Assembly: GCA_902492755.1 (NCBI GenBank) | Contig: CABUNB010000019.1 | Location: 1-45,374, forward strand | Direction: 5' to 3' | Length of the DNA stretch: 45,374 nucleotides | DNA from: an uncultured Collinsella sp. | GTDB lineage: Bacteria > Actinomycetota > Coriobacteriia > Coriobacteriales > Coriobacteriaceae | Shown here: one piece after another, positions 16,575 to 24,491 of the stretch | Layout: each line of letters begins with the position of its first letter | How positions within the stretch are numbered: the first letter of the stretch is position 1 | The notes under the pieces: generated by a model | Told to the model about the DNA's origin: nothing | The model's database searches: none | Seen by the model: only the letters and a program-made list of their open reading frames with translations | Position numbers and translations under genes: made by a program

Positions 16575-17230
16575 CGGAGGATCCTCACCTTCTTATCGAT
16601 GTAGTTGCCAATGTGGCTCACCACAAAGGCCGTGCCCAGGTAGCCGAGCGCCGAGATAAAGAACGCGGCGACGCCACCGAGCGAGCGCGTGTTGATATAG
16701 CTCACCACGCCGGTGAGCTCTTGCGGCTTAAGCGGCACCTGGCTGCCGAGTGCGGTGGTGAGCATGACGGCGATAAAGAGGTTGGTCATGGGCAGCACAC
16801 TCGAGCGCAGCGCCTGCGGAATCACGATCTTGGCGAGGATGCGGTTAAAGCTCATGCCCAGCGAACGTGCGGCTTCCACCTGGCCGACGCCGACGGTGTT
16901 GATGCCGCTCATAAAGTTCTCGGAACCAAAGGCCGAGCCCAAAAGGACCGTAGCGACGATAACGCAGGTGCGGTAGGGCAGAACGACCTTGAGCGGCGGC
17001 AGCGCATAGACGACGATGATGAGCAGCGCGATGCCGGGGATGTTACGGAAGACTTGGACATACAGGTCGCCAAAGACGCGCAGTGGCTTGAGCGGCGACA
17101 CGCGCATCACGGTGACGGCGACGGCCAGTACCATGGCGATGGCAAACGACTCAAGCGTCATGCCCCAGGTTGCTAGCAGCGCGTCGATATAGTTCTGGCC
17201 ATAGAGCGACCAGAGCTCGGAGAGACTCAT
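16571..17230 (-). CDS. Polar amino acid ABC importer, permease (GluC-like)
   Basis: The 219-residue permease has about five helices and the EAA loop GQVEAARSLGMSFNRILAKI. The FRNIPGIALLIIV segment matches HisM/GluC subunits. It forms a heterodimer with the downstream permease, to which it is coupled by a 4-base overlap. GGGAGG lies upstream of its start. A hairpin in the gap after the binding-protein gene may reduce its expression relative to that gene. Confidence 0.92.
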   Translation of the reverse strand: MSLSELWSLYGQNYIDALLATWGMTLESFAIAMVLAVAVTVMRVSPLKPLRVFGDLYVQVFRNIPGIALLIIVVYALPPLKVVLPYRTCVIVATVLLGSAFGSENFMSGINTVGVGQVEAARSLGMSFNRILAKIVIPQALRSSVLPMTNLFIAVMLTTALGSQVPLKPQELTGVVSYINTRSLGGVAAFFISALGYLGTAFVVSHIGNYIDKKVRILR

Positions 17231-17250
17231 GCGGACCTCCCGCCGATAAG

Positions 17251-17280
17251 GAAAGGGGCTCCCGTGTGTACAGAAGCCCC
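17251..17280 (-). terminator. Intercistronic hairpin between binding-protein and permease genes
   Basis: GGGGCT and AGCCCC (17255-17260, 17275-17280) form a short stem followed on the minus strand by TTTCCTT. It is weak for a full terminator but well placed as an attenuator that would leave more binding-protein than permease mRNA. Confidence 0.5.
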
Positions 17281-17368
17281 GACAACTCAGTGAGGAAACA
17301 GTTTACCGCAATAAAGCGCACCATGCGTTTCCATATGGTTTCGTTGCGGTCGTTACCAGGCTCGCTGC

Positions 17369-18364
17369 CTAGGCGCCGATCTCGGGCAGCTCGGGAACAT
17401 TGGTGTCGCCCGTACGGTCGCCGATGCAGATCTGCCACAGCTCGGTCCAGGTGCCATCGTCCTCGATCTTCTTAAGGAAGTCGTTGACAAAGGCGACGCC
17501 GTCGGAATCGAGCGGCAGGCCGATACCATAGGGCTCCTTGCTGCCGAAGGGCTTGCCGGCAATCTTGTACTTACCGGGCTCGCGGACCAGGGCGCTCTGC
17601 TGCATATTGTTATCGATGACGTAGGCGTCAACGCGGCCCTGCTGGAGTGCCTGGCGGGCCTCCTCGTCGGTCTTGAACTCCTGCTGGCTGGCCTTGGGAG
17701 CGAACTCCTCCAGGATGGCGGGGCCGTTGGAGCCGGACTGGACGGCGACGTTCTTGTCGGCCAGGTCGTCGACGCTCTTGATGTCGTCGTTATCGGCGAG
17801 CACCAGAATGGCCTGCTGCGTGTAGTAGTAGGGGCCGGCGAAGGAGACGAGCTTCTTGCGCTCGTCAGTGATGGTGTAGGTGGCAAAGACGGCATCGACC
17901 TGGCCGTTCTGCAGGACGGACTCGCGCGTGTCCGAGGTCACCTGGGTGATCTCGACCTTGTTCTCGCCCAGGATGTAGTTGGACAGAAGCTGCGCGATGC
18001 CAGCATCGAAGCCGCGGGTCTGACCGTCTTTCTCGTTGAGGAGGGAGAAGAGCGTGGAGGTCTGAACGCCACCGATCTTAAAGACGCCGGCGTCCTTGAT
18101 GGCCGTCGCCCAGGTGCTGGCGGCGATGGCGTCGTCATCGGCCTTGGGGCCGTTGTCGACGAGCTTGTCGAATGCCTTAGCGTCGAGCGTGGTGGAAGCC
18201 TCGGTATCCTCGGAGCCCTTGGAGGAGCCGGCGGCGGAACCCTTGTCGGCCTCGGCGCTGGTGTCGGAGCAGCCGGCAAGACCAAGGCCGGCGACGGTTG
18301 CGAAGGTGGCGGCAACGAAGCCGCGGCGGTCGAGAACGACCTGCTGGGAGAGGTTCTTGCTCAT
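17369..18364 (-). CDS. Glutamate-type ABC importer, substrate-binding lipoprotein (GluB-like)
   Basis: The 331-residue protein is a type 3 solute-binding protein. Its signal has twin Arg (LDRRGFVAAT) and a lipobox LGLAGC with lipidated Cys32, so it is probably exported by Tat and anchored by lipid. A Ser/Gly/Glu-rich linker (33-60) precedes the binding domain. KIGGVQ, GFDAGIAQLL, SVLQNGQVDAVFATYT and GIGLPLDSDG match glutamate/glutamine binding proteins. It is the first gene of the importer unit, with a good promoter upstream and a 138-base gap before the permeases. Confidence 0.93.
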   Translation of the reverse strand: MSKNLSQQVVLDRRGFVAATFATVAGLGLAGCSDTSAEADKGSAAGSSKGSEDTEASTTLDAKAFDKLVDNGPKADDDAIAASTWATAIKDAGVFKIGGVQTSTLFSLLNEKDGQTRGFDAGIAQLLSNYILGENKVEITQVTSDTRESVLQNGQVDAVFATYTITDERKKLVSFAGPYYYTQQAILVLADNDDIKSVDDLADKNVAVQSGSNGPAILEEFAPKASQQEFKTDEEARQALQQGRVDAYVIDNNMQQSALVREPGKYKIAGKPFGSKEPYGIGLPLDSDGVAFVNDFLKKIEDDGTWTELWQICIGDRTGDTNVPELPEIGA

Positions 18365-18407
18365 GGTAGAACACCTTTCTCAATAAAATCCCTAGCGGTT
18401 GAGTAGA

Positions 18408-18437
18408 GTTATACCCTATCGCGCTCAAATGGGTCAA
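18408..18437 (-). promoter_or_regulatory. Promoter of the glutamate importer operon
   Basis: Read on the minus strand, TTGACC (18437-18432) is followed after 18 bases by TATAAC (18413-18408), close to the sigma-70 consensus. It lies about 45 bases before the start codon of the binding-protein gene. Confidence 0.75.
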
Positions 18438-18480
18438 CACGAAATAACTCAGAAACATACTTACCTTATGGGTAATTCTA

Positions 18481-18513
18481 CCTACCAAAAAGGGACAGGC
18501 ACCTTTGTGGTGG
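18481..18513. repeat. Dispersed hairpin, copy 3
   Basis: CTACCAAAAAGG (18482-18493) pairs with CCTTTGTGGTGG (18502-18513) at 10 of 12 positions. The loop has the shared GGGACAGG core. It lies upstream of the importer promoter and next to the 80-bp array. Confidence 0.7.
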
Positions 18514-18548
18514 TTCTGGCCGATGCAGCGGCATGCCTTACTGTTTTG

Positions 18549-18763
18549 TCTCGATCTGTAACATCTTCAGCCGTTTTTGCCGAGTAACTGTTACAGATTG
18601 AGATTTTCTATTCAAGGGAATTCGAATGTCTCAATCTGTAACAGGTAGACGAGGAAATGGGTTCTAACTGTTACAGATCGAGATTTTCTCCTTAGGGGGA
18701 TTTGAATGTCTAGATCTGTAACAGTTAGACGGGAATTCGGGCCCTAGGTGTTACAGATTGAGA
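18549..18763. repeat. Array of six 15-bp motifs in alternating orientation, exactly 40 bp apart
   Basis: The motif TCTCAATCTGTAACA and its reverse complement alternate at starts 18549, 18589, 18629, 18669, 18709 and 18749, exactly every 40 bases. This gives three 80-bp units, each able to form a hairpin. Copies differ at one or two positions. The 25-base spacers of one class (18604-18628 and 18684-18708) are clearly similar, starting TTTTCT and ending GAATG; the other class is more diverged. It fills most of the gene-free region 18365-18820 between the importer promoter and the dxs terminator. The alternation excludes a CRISPR array; a BIME-like REP cluster or a multi-site operator are the main options. 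Confidence 0.9.
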
Positions 18764-18781
18764 TAATCGCGCCGCGAAAAC

Positions 18782-18820
18782 AAAAACCTCCGCAGGGGTG
18801 CTTCCCTTGCGGAGGTTTTT
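18782..18820 (-). terminator. Intrinsic terminator of dxs
   Basis: AAAAACCTCCGCA (18782-18794) and its perfect complement (18808-18820) enclose a 13-base loop. The stem starts directly after the dxs TAA and on the minus strand ends in TTTTTG. It may work in both directions. Confidence 0.92.
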
Positions 18821-20602
18821 TTACTTGTTGAGTAGCCTTACGGCTTCGGCAGCCATGTTCTCGACCGTCATGCCGTTCTGCGCGAGCAGTTCGTTGGGGT
18901 CGTAGCGGTCGGGGAAGCCCTTGGCGATGCCGAAGGTGCGCGTGCGCAACGGCGTGCATGCCAGATAGCACGCGACGCGTTCGCCCCAGCCGCCGTCCAA
19001 GATGCCGTCCTCGAGGGTGACGACAACGCGATGCTCGGCGGCAAGGCTGTCGAGGAACTCGCGGTCAAGCTCGGTTGCAAAGCGAGGGTTGACGAGCGTG
19101 GCCTCGATGCCGTATTCGGCTGCCAAGCGGTTTGCCACGCGCTCGCCCAGCTCAAAGAAATCGCCAAGCGCGAGCACGGCCACGTCGCGGCCCTGGCGCA
19201 CCACGTTGTAGCGAACGGCGCTGTAGTCGGTGTCTTCGGCAGGCGCTAGGTCGGGGCGGCTTACCAGGCCAATGCCCGGTACACGGATTGCTACAGGATG
19301 CTCGCGGTGGTCGAGCGACCAGCTCAGCATGGACAGATATTCCTCCATGCAGGCCGGTGCCAAGTAGTGCATGTTGGGAAGACCGCCCAGCATGGAAATA
19401 TCAAAGAACGAAAGGTGCGTCTCGGACGTAGTGCCAAAGATTGATGCGCCAAACACTAGGATCGTCGCCGGGGCATCGTTGAGGCACAGGTCGTGCCACA
19501 GCTCGTCGTAGGCGCGCTGCAAAAACGTGCCGTACACACCAAAGACTGGCTTGGCGCCCGAGCGCGCAAGCGCGGTGGCAAAGGTCACGGCGTGCTCCTC
19601 GGCAATGCCCACGTCAACAAACTGCTTGCCTGCCGCGGCGCGAAGCTCGGGTGTAAAGCCCATGATGTAGGGCGTGGCGGCCGTGATGCCCACGACCTGC
19701 GGATCGTGCTCGATGGCGGCGCTGAGCGCCTCGCCCGTAATGTCGGCATAGGTGCGCGGTGCGGGCTCGCTCGGATGGCCCGGGCAGAGCTTGCGTCCAG
19801 TCGCCATGTCAAACGGACCCACGTGGTGCCAGCGCTCGGGGTCGCTCTGGGCCGGCTCAAAGCCCTTGCCCTTGGCGGTGGAGACGTGCAGCACGATGGG
19901 ATGATCGATATTGCGCAGTTCCTGCAGCGCGTCGACTAGGGCCAACACATCGTTACCGGCGTCCAGATAGCGGTAGTCGAGTCCCATCGCGCGGAAAACG
20001 TTGCGCTCACAGGTGCCGTTGCTGGCGCGCAGCTCGGCCAGATTGCGATACAGGCCGCCATGGTTCTCGGCAATGGACTGGTCGTTATCGTTGACGATGA
20101 TGATCAGGTTGCTGTCGAGCTCGGCGGCATTGTTAAAGCCCTCAAACGCCAGACCGCCCGAAAGCGAACCGTCGCCAATGATGGTGATGACGTTGTACGC
20201 ATCGCCCGCCAGGTCACGAGCGTGCGCCAAGCCGCAGCCCAGGCTCACCGATGTGGAGGTGTGGCCCATGGCGAACAGGTCGTGTTCGGACTCGTCGGGA
20301 TTGGCAAAGCCAGAGGCCTCGCCGTAGCGTGCCGGGTCGATATAAGTGTACGCGCGCCCAGTCAGCGCCTTGTGGGCGTAGGTCTGGTGCGACACGTCAA
20401 AGACAATTTTGTCGGTGGGGGAGTTAAACACGCGATGGAGCGCGACCGTAAGCTCAACGACGCCCAGGTTGGGGGCAACGTGCCCGCCGACGGCGGCGGA
20501 GCTTTCGAGGATGGCGTGGCGGATCTCGCCGCAGAGCAGCGGAAGCTCGGCGCGATCGAGAGCCTTGACGTCCTCGGGCGTTGTCGTTTGCGTAAGCAGC
20601 AT
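18821..20602 (-). CDS. dxs: 1-deoxy-D-xylulose-5-phosphate synthase (short, diverged form)
   Basis: The 593-residue thiamine-diphosphate enzyme condenses pyruvate and glyceraldehyde 3-phosphate, the first step of the MEP isoprenoid pathway and a source of thiamine and pyridoxal precursors. Visible motifs are ESEHDLFAMGHTSTSVS, the ThDP motif GDGSLSGGLAFEGFNNAA (from about 142), YVDVGIAEEHAV-like DVGIAEEHAVTFA and the C-terminal transketolase domain. It is about 30 residues shorter than usual DXS, and EASGFANPDESEHD replaces the common SGFPKRSESEHD, so it belongs to a diverged subgroup. It stands alone with its own terminator and is divergent from the HD-domain gene. Confidence 0.88.
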   Translation of the reverse strand: MLLTQTTTPEDVKALDRAELPLLCGEIRHAILESSAAVGGHVAPNLGVVELTVALHRVFNSPTDKIVFDVSHQTYAHKALTGRAYTYIDPARYGEASGFANPDESEHDLFAMGHTSTSVSLGCGLAHARDLAGDAYNVITIIGDGSLSGGLAFEGFNNAAELDSNLIIIVNDNDQSIAENHGGLYRNLAELRASNGTCERNVFRAMGLDYRYLDAGNDVLALVDALQELRNIDHPIVLHVSTAKGKGFEPAQSDPERWHHVGPFDMATGRKLCPGHPSEPAPRTYADITGEALSAAIEHDPQVVGITAATPYIMGFTPELRAAAGKQFVDVGIAEEHAVTFATALARSGAKPVFGVYGTFLQRAYDELWHDLCLNDAPATILVFGASIFGTTSETHLSFFDISMLGGLPNMHYLAPACMEEYLSMLSWSLDHREHPVAIRVPGIGLVSRPDLAPAEDTDYSAVRYNVVRQGRDVAVLALGDFFELGERVANRLAAEYGIEATLVNPRFATELDREFLDSLAAEHRVVVTLEDGILDGGWGERVACYLACTPLRTRTFGIAKGFPDRYDPNELLAQNGMTVENMAAEAVRLLNK

Positions 20603-20830
20603 CGTTGTGGGTTACTCCATGCGAATCGAGCGCCGGCGCTCCCTCGGCCGGCACAATTGCACAAGACAGTCTCGCACATTTTGGCGTTTGATATGTGACG
20701 GCGGCGCGGTAATTCGCCAACTGGTGGGGCAAAACGTTTTGTCCGATGCCATACTGATGTGTTCCATGATGTTTTTATCGATTGTGCACAGGCCGTGGCT
20801 TGCCGCCGTGAGCCGCTGGAAGGAGGCAGC

Positions 20831-21367
20831 ATGTCCGATGCCGTTCGTGCCGAGAAAATCGCGCGCGATGTAGACCATGCTGCCCGTCAACTGGCACAGG
20901 CGGGCCGTCTGGACATGACGCGCGAGTTTATCCAACATGGCGATGTGACGGTCTATGCGCATGTGACTTCGGTAGCGCGGGCGAGCCTGTCCTTTGCCGA
21001 GCGCCTGGGCCGCGTCGGTGTTTCGGTCGACCGCGCCTCGTTGCTGCGCGGAGCCTTGTTACACGATTACTTTCTCTACGATTGGCACGACCCCGACCCG
21101 AGCCATCGACTGCACGGGTTCCGGCATCCATTTTTTGCTCTGGCGCGTGCCGAAGAGGATTTTGAGCTGACGTCTCGTGAACGGAATATTATCGTGCGCC
21201 ATATGTTTCCGCTGGTGCCGGTGCCGCCGACGTGTCGTGAGGCATGGATTGTGTGTCTGGCAGATAAATGGTGTGCTCTGCGCGAGACGGTCGCCGGCCG
21301 CCTGCCGCGCAAGGACGAGGCGGACGATGGCGTGAGTAAAGCATCGAGCGAAAAGAGGAGAGGGTAG
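20831..21367 (+). CDS. HD-domain protein (putative metal-dependent phosphohydrolase)
   Basis: The 178-residue protein has the HD-superfamily metal ligands His44 (VYAHVTSVAR), His78-Asp79 (ALLHDYFLYDWHD) and Asp145 (CLADKWCAL), with a His-rich HRLHGFRHP segment in between. The domain should bind one or two metal ions and hydrolyse a phosphate ester, probably of a nucleotide. The start at 20831 has GGAAGGAGG upstream; a longer frame from 20759 has no such site. It lies 3 bases before a CmpB-type membrane protein gene, so the two are probably co-translated and may work together. Substrate unknown. Confidence 0.8.
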   Translation: MSDAVRAEKIARDVDHAARQLAQAGRLDMTREFIQHGDVTVYAHVTSVARASLSFAERLGRVGVSVDRASLLRGALLHDYFLYDWHDPDPSHRLHGFRHPFFALARAEEDFELTSRERNIIVRHMFPLVPVPPTCREAWIVCLADKWCALRETVAGRLPRKDEADDGVSKASSEKRRG

Positions 21368-21370
21368 ACG

Positions 21371-22390
21371 GTGGGGACCGCGATCGACATGGCATTTGAC
21401 GGCGCGACGCTTGCCGCCTGCCCGCTCTCGGCGCTGGTACTCTCGTTTGCCTTCTACGGTTTTTGCGGCTGGGTATGGGAGTCGACAGTCTGCGCCATGC
21501 TCAACCACGGACGCTTTGCCAACAGCGGCTTTTTGCTGGGGCCGTGTTGTCCCATCTACGGTGCGGGCGGCATCGCGTGCTGGTTGCTGCTGCGTGGAAT
21601 CCCAGACGCCTCGAGCCAGTTTGTCGCTGCCGCACTCGTATGCAGCGTGATCGAATATAGCGTGGGCGTGCTGTTGGAAAAAACGACGGGTGCCCGGTTT
21701 TGGGATTACTCGCATCTGCCGTTTAACCTGCACGGACGCATCTGCCTGTACTGGGCCTGCGCGTTTGGCTTGGGTGCGTTGTGTATTTGCCGTTTAGTGG
21801 AGCCGGCATTGCTGGGGCTGCTTGGCCATCTGCCGGTGCTGATTGTGCGGCTGTCCGCCTTTATCGTCGCGGTCGCGATGATGGTCGATGCGGTGTGCTC
21901 GTTGGCCAGCTGGCGGCGTCTGTCCGATCAGCTTGAGCGTGTGCGTGCCGACCTTGCCGACCGCATCAATGAGTCGCTTGCCGACGCCTCCGACTCTATG
22001 CTCGAACGTATTCCCGATTCGGCGATCGACTCGGTGGCGCAGACGCATATCCGCGGTCGCGCCGTTAACGCTTGGCTGGCCGAGCTGGGCGACGCGGCGC
22101 TCGATGCCCTGCGCGAGAAGGCTTCGATGCCGACGTTTATCTCGGATGGTGCTCGCGGCCTGGCGCTTGCTGCCCGCCGCGTGGCCGATGCCGCGCCGAG
22201 CGTGCCCCGTCCGTCGCTCACCCGTCTCCGTACCGGCAAGCGCATGAGCCGTCCGGTGCCGAGTGTGTCGCTCAGCCGTCGTGACCTGCGCTTCTTTAAC
22301 GCCTTCCCGCGTCTGCGCATCAATCGCTACGAGGGCGTCATCCGAGCTACCGACCTCCGCGACCGAGCCCGCGAGCTGTTCCGCCGCTAG
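21371..22390 (+). CDS. CmpB-type putative ABC transporter permease
   Basis: The 339-residue protein starts at GTG 21371 (ATG 21389 is an alternative). Residues about 10-175 have four to five membrane helices with the family pattern FYGFCGWVWESTVC, SGFLLGPCCPIYGAGG and FWDYSHLPFNLHGRICLYW, as in the ABC_trans_CmpB (type IV) family. Residues 180-339 are a hydrophilic, Arg-rich cytosolic tail with helical segments, much longer than in simple members. Despite the family name no ATPase is nearby, so transport is not shown. The 198 bases that follow (22391-22588) hold no gene. Confidence 0.75.
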   Translation: MGTAIDMAFDGATLAACPLSALVLSFAFYGFCGWVWESTVCAMLNHGRFANSGFLLGPCCPIYGAGGIACWLLLRGIPDASSQFVAAALVCSVIEYSVGVLLEKTTGARFWDYSHLPFNLHGRICLYWACAFGLGALCICRLVEPALLGLLGHLPVLIVRLSAFIVAVAMMVDAVCSLASWRRLSDQLERVRADLADRINESLADASDSMLERIPDSAIDSVAQTHIRGRAVNAWLAELGDAALDALREKASMPTFISDGARGLALAARRVADAAPSVPRPSLTRLRTGKRMSRPVPSVSLSRRDLRFFNAFPRLRINRYEGVIRATDLRDRARELFRR

Positions 22391-22588
22391 CCGGGACGGG
22401 CGTGTTTGCGGCTTCCTTGCTCGCGTATTTCCCGTTCGTTTCGCGCCCGTTGCCGCGTCGTTTCCAAGATTGCGGCACCGTTTCCATTCGACAACGCAGC
22501 GTTTAACAACGCCGTATCTGGTCTACACCAGTTGCCCCTCGGCCGCATCATGAGCGCCGACAACGTTCATGCGACCAAGGGGGAGCGA

Positions 22589-23866
22589 ATGTACGATACG
22601 GGATCGACAACGTTTATGCTCATCTGCACCATGCTCGTGTTTTTAATGACACCGGGTCTGGCGTTTTTCTATGGCGGCCTGTCCAGGCGCAAAAATGTCA
22701 TCAACACCATGCTTATGTGCTTTGGCGCCATTGGCCTGGTTGGTGTGCCGTGGATTGTTGCCGGCTGGTCGCTGGCCTACGGCGGCGACGGTTCCAGCCC
22801 GTTTATTGGAGGCCTTGACCAGTTGCTGTGCCTACCGGTGCTCAATCAGGTGCTGCAGGCGGCCGAGGGCAATGCCGCGGACGGTGCCGTCTACCCTCAG
22901 ATTATCAACATCGCCTTCCAGATGGCATTTGCCATGATCACGGCCGCCATCGTCACGGGCAGCCTTGCAGGTCGCGTTAAGTTTGGTGCCATGACGGCCT
23001 TCCTGGGCATTTGGCTGCTCGTGGTCTATGTGCCGCTCGCCCACATGGTTTGGGGCGGCGAGGGCTCCTTTATCGGCGACATTATCGGCGCGCTCGACTT
23101 TGCCGGCGGAGACGTGGTGCACATCTCGTCCGGTCTGACGGGCCTGATTCTCTGCTTAATGCTCGGCCGTCGCCGCGGCTTTGGCATGGTGAGCTACCGT
23201 CCGCATAACGTGCCGTTTGTGGCGCTGGGCGCCGGTCTACTTTGGTTTGGTTGGTTTGGCTTTAACGGCGGCAGCGAGTTTAAGGCCGACGCCGTGGCGG
23301 CACTTGCCATCCTCAACACTGTGACGGCCAGCGCGGCGGGCATGGTCTCGTGGCTTGTCGTCGAGCGCGTGCACACCGGTCGTCCCACGCTGGTGGGTGC
23401 CAGCACCGGTTTGGTTGCGGGCCTTGTGGTGGTTACGCCGGGTGCGGGCTTTGTCGAGCCGTGGGCGGCGCTGGTCATGGGCCTGATCGTATCGCCCGTC
23501 TGCTATCTGGCCATCAGCCATCTTAAGACCAAGTTCGGCTACGACGATGCGCTCGACGCGTTCGGTTGCCACGGTATCGGCGGCATCTTGGGCGGTGTGC
23601 TCACGGGCCTGTTCTGCGTGCCGGAGCTCTCGTGGACCGGTAAGGGCGGCCTGTTCTACACGGGCGACGTGTCGCTGCTTGTCTCGCAGGTTCTGGGCAT
23701 TGTGGTGACGGTCGTTATTGTGCTGGTGCTCGACTTGGTGATCGCCGCGGTGGTCAAGGCGCTGTTCCACGGTAGCCTGCGCGTGGACGAGGCCGACGAG
23801 GCGCTGGGCATGGATGCGAGTCAGCACGGCGAGAGCGCGTATCCTTCTTTCTCCGGACTCGATTAG
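22589..23866 (+). CDS. amt: Ammonium transporter
   Basis: The 425-residue protein is an Amt/Mep/Rh channel for ammonium. The Amt signature DFAGGDVVHISSGLTGL contains pore His178, and the twin His328 lies in FGCHGIGGILGG. About eleven helices are present. The start at 22589 has GGGGGAG upstream; the longer open frame from 22406 lacks support. A P-II gene follows 212 bases downstream, the usual amtB-glnK pairing by which P-II blocks the channel when nitrogen is plentiful. A large palindrome starts at its stop codon. Confidence 0.95.
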   Translation: MYDTGSTTFMLICTMLVFLMTPGLAFFYGGLSRRKNVINTMLMCFGAIGLVGVPWIVAGWSLAYGGDGSSPFIGGLDQLLCLPVLNQVLQAAEGNAADGAVYPQIINIAFQMAFAMITAAIVTGSLAGRVKFGAMTAFLGIWLLVVYVPLAHMVWGGEGSFIGDIIGALDFAGGDVVHISSGLTGLILCLMLGRRRGFGMVSYRPHNVPFVALGAGLLWFGWFGFNGGSEFKADAVAALAILNTVTASAAGMVSWLVVERVHTGRPTLVGASTGLVAGLVVVTPGAGFVEPWAALVMGLIVSPVCYLAISHLKTKFGYDDALDAFGCHGIGGILGGVLTGLFCVPELSWTGKGGLFYTGDVSLLVSQVLGIVVTVVIVLVLDLVIAAVVKALFHGSLRVDEADEALGMDASQHGESAYPSFSGLD

Positions 23867-24027
23867 CAGCTTCCCCAAGCACCGCACCTTGCCGTTCAAT
23901 CGTCGCTCACGTACTTAAGTACGCTTCGCTCCTCTTTCACGGTAATCTGCGGCACTTGGGAAACCTGCTAAGACCAGTCAGTTGAACTTATTGATCTCTG
24001 AGATTGGTTTGCGGCACCTGGAAAACC
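23865..24027. repeat. 105-bp imperfect palindrome with a duplicated right arm
   Basis: The segment 23865-23969 is a long imperfect palindrome centred on CGTACTTAAGTACG (23910-23923). Its outer ends are AGCAG and CTGCT, and its left arm begins within the amt stop codon. Part of the right arm, TGCGGCACTTGGGAAACC (23948-23965), is repeated with two changes at 24010-24027. It may end or attenuate amt transcription before the P-II gene, or be a REP-like element. Confidence 0.75.
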
Positions 24028-24078
24028 CGTGCCATGTGAAGGACATTTCATTTCTTTTATTGAAGAGAGGAATTCACT

Positions 24079-24417
24079 ATGAAGAAAATTACGGCAATCG
24101 TTCGTGCCGAGAAGCTTGAGGTTCTCAAAGACGCGCTGTTTGCTGCTGATGTTCGCGGCATGACTATCAACCAAGTGCAGGGTTGCGGTGCGCAGCACGG
24201 CTGGAAGGAGTACGTGCGCGGCAACGAGCTTCTCGTAAACACGATCCCTAAGGTACAGTTCACCCTTATCTGTGCCGACGAGCACGTCGACGGTATTGTC
24301 GACATCATCTGCAACGCCGCACGCACCGGCGCCGTCGGCGACGGCAAGATCTGGGTCGAGCCGGTCGAGGAAGTCATCCGCATTCGCACCGGCGAACACG
24401 GCCCCGCCGCGGTGTAG
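24079..24417 (+). CDS. P-II nitrogen regulatory protein
   Basis: The 112-residue protein is a GlnB/GlnK-type signal protein that binds ATP/ADP and 2-oxoglutarate. Its pairing with amt makes the channel the likely target. It starts KKITAIVRAEKLEVLKDAL and ends with the C-terminal GAVGDGKIWVEPVEEVIRIR block. In the T-loop the residue at position 51 is Leu (RGNELLVNTIPKV), not the Tyr that is uridylylated or adenylylated in proteobacteria and many actinobacteria; Tyr45 is the only nearby Tyr. Regulation by Tyr51 modification is therefore unlikely. GAGAGG lies upstream. Confidence 0.93.
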   Translation: MKKITAIVRAEKLEVLKDALFAADVRGMTINQVQGCGAQHGWKEYVRGNELLVNTIPKVQFTLICADEHVDGIVDIICNAARTGAVGDGKIWVEPVEEVIRIRTGEHGPAAV

Positions 24418-24491
24418 AATCGACCGTCTGTCATCTGCAACGTTAAAATACTGCAGTGAGGCATAAGGCTTGTGTTGCGGATGGACGGATT

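Noticed and set aside
18549..18763. CRISPR array
   Set aside because: The repeats alternate in orientation, are only 15 bp and vary; spacers of one class resemble each other; no cas genes are present.
20603..20830. Riboswitch upstream of dxs
   Set aside because: I looked for TPP-type conserved boxes in the leader on the minus strand and saw none.
22406..22588. N-terminal extension of the ammonium transporter
   Set aside because: No ribosome binding site or family sequence; ATG 22589 has GGGGGAG and gives the usual N-terminus.
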